This document shows positions 63,599 to 64,000 of a stretch of DNA of 64,000 nucleotides, piece after piece (the stretch's first letter is position 1; each line of letters starts with the position of its first letter). Origin of the DNA: Nitrosospira sp. Nl5 (lineage in GTDB: Bacteria > Pseudomonadota > Gammaproteobacteria > Burkholderiales > Nitrosomonadaceae); NCBI RefSeq assembly GCF_900102495.1, contig NZ_FMVQ01000002.1:186001-250000 (forward strand). The letters are read 5' to 3'. The position numbers were made by a program, and so were the translations under genes. Under the pieces are notes generated by a model. That model saw only the letters and a list, made by a program, of their open reading frames with translations. It ran no database searches and had not been told where the DNA came from.

Positions 63599-64000
63599 AT
63601 AGCTAAAATAACTTTATCAAGTGACTTCTTAACTTCTTCCAGAGACTGGTTTGAATCTATCACGCGTATCCGGGAAGGAAATTTATGCGCTCTTTCCAGA
63701 TAAGCTTCCCGTACCCTCTCGAAAAACGCATCCTGTTCCTTTTCGAACCGGTCGGCCGGTTTAATGGCGTTGATGCGCTGCCTTCCCAGTTTAACCGCTA
63801 CGTCGAAATAAAGTGTCAGGTCCGGCTGAAAATCTCCCTGCACCCATCGCTCCAGATCATCCAGTTTGTGCCCAGCTAAACCTCTGCCTCCGCCCTGGTA
63901 TGCAAAACTTGCATCGGTGAAACGGTCTGAGATAACCCACTCGCCCCGCGCCAGGGCTGGCAGAATGACTTTGTCCAAATGCTCCCGCCGCGCCGCGAAC
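63592..64000 (-). CDS. tmk: Thymidylate kinase, C-terminal part
   Basis: The frame is open to the window edge, so the N-terminus with the P-loop lies beyond base 64000; about 135 residues are visible. The motif [20 protein letters not shown] is diagnostic of the thymidylate kinase DRF/DRY and lid region, and [16 protein letters not shown] follows. It makes dTDP from dTMP. It overlaps holB at its end. Confidence 0.95.
   Translation of the reverse strand, partial: FAARREHLDKVILPALARGEWVISDRFTDASFAYQGGGRGLAGHKLDDLERWVQGDFQPDLTLYFDVAVKLGRQRINAIKPADRFEKEQDAFFERVREAYLERAHKFPSRIRVIDSNQSLEEVKKSLDKVILAIC

Overview
The window looks like the chromosome of a motile ammonia-oxidising betaproteobacterium of the Nitrosospira/Nitrosomonadaceae type. 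Evidence: betaproteobacterial flagellar and chemotaxis gene order, two PEP-CTERM proteins, and a tandem pair of cytochrome P460-family genes typical of ammonia oxidisers. The assignment is an inference from gene content; no rRNA or tRNA gene is present to fix it.

Layout. Bases 1-1626 hold the end of flgK and all of flgL. Bases 2050-5500 hold a NarX/NarL-like two-component pair and a HAF-repeat PEP-CTERM protein on the other strand. Bases 6038-15898 are the chemotaxis region: a leftward CheY plus CheX-like pair diverges from a rightward operon of cheZ-like, cheY, cheA, cheW, mcp, cheR, cheD and cheB. Bases 16269-22477 hold fliC, flaG, fliD, fliS, fliT, a second FliK-like gene and a short FlhB-tail gene. 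Bases 22754-35285 hold fliE (inverted), fliFGHIJK and fliLMNOPQR. flhA, full-length flhB, fliA and motAB are not in the window. Sigma-28-type promoters (-35 TAAA/TCAA, 15 bases, -10 GCCGTTAA-like) are visible before fliC and before both divergent chemotaxis units.

From 35451 on the content is mixed: a second PEP-CTERM protein, an unrecognised 362-residue protein with a possible Cys/His catalytic pair, an aspartate aminotransferase, uvrB, small exported or membrane proteins, and a glycosyltransferase. At 46623-53815 a DJ-1/PfpI gene diverges from a long co-directional block (OsmC, flavoprotein monooxygenase, TetR regulator, membrane protein, metallo-hydrolase, methyltransferase, quinone oxidoreductase, small protein) that ends at a clear terminator. 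A NemR-like palindrome overlaps the predicted start of this block, which suggests an electrophile or oxidant defence regulon.

Bases 54866-57098 carry two P460-family cytochromes and an OxyR-like LysR regulator. Bases 57270-58320 contain a truncated dihydrofolate-reductase-family gene and scrambled sequence, so this part looks rearranged. The right end holds mgtC, a 49-residue collagen-like lipoprotein, an SDR, a VOC protein, and a leftward housekeeping run tmk-holB-tatD-ankyrin, with tmk cut by the window edge.
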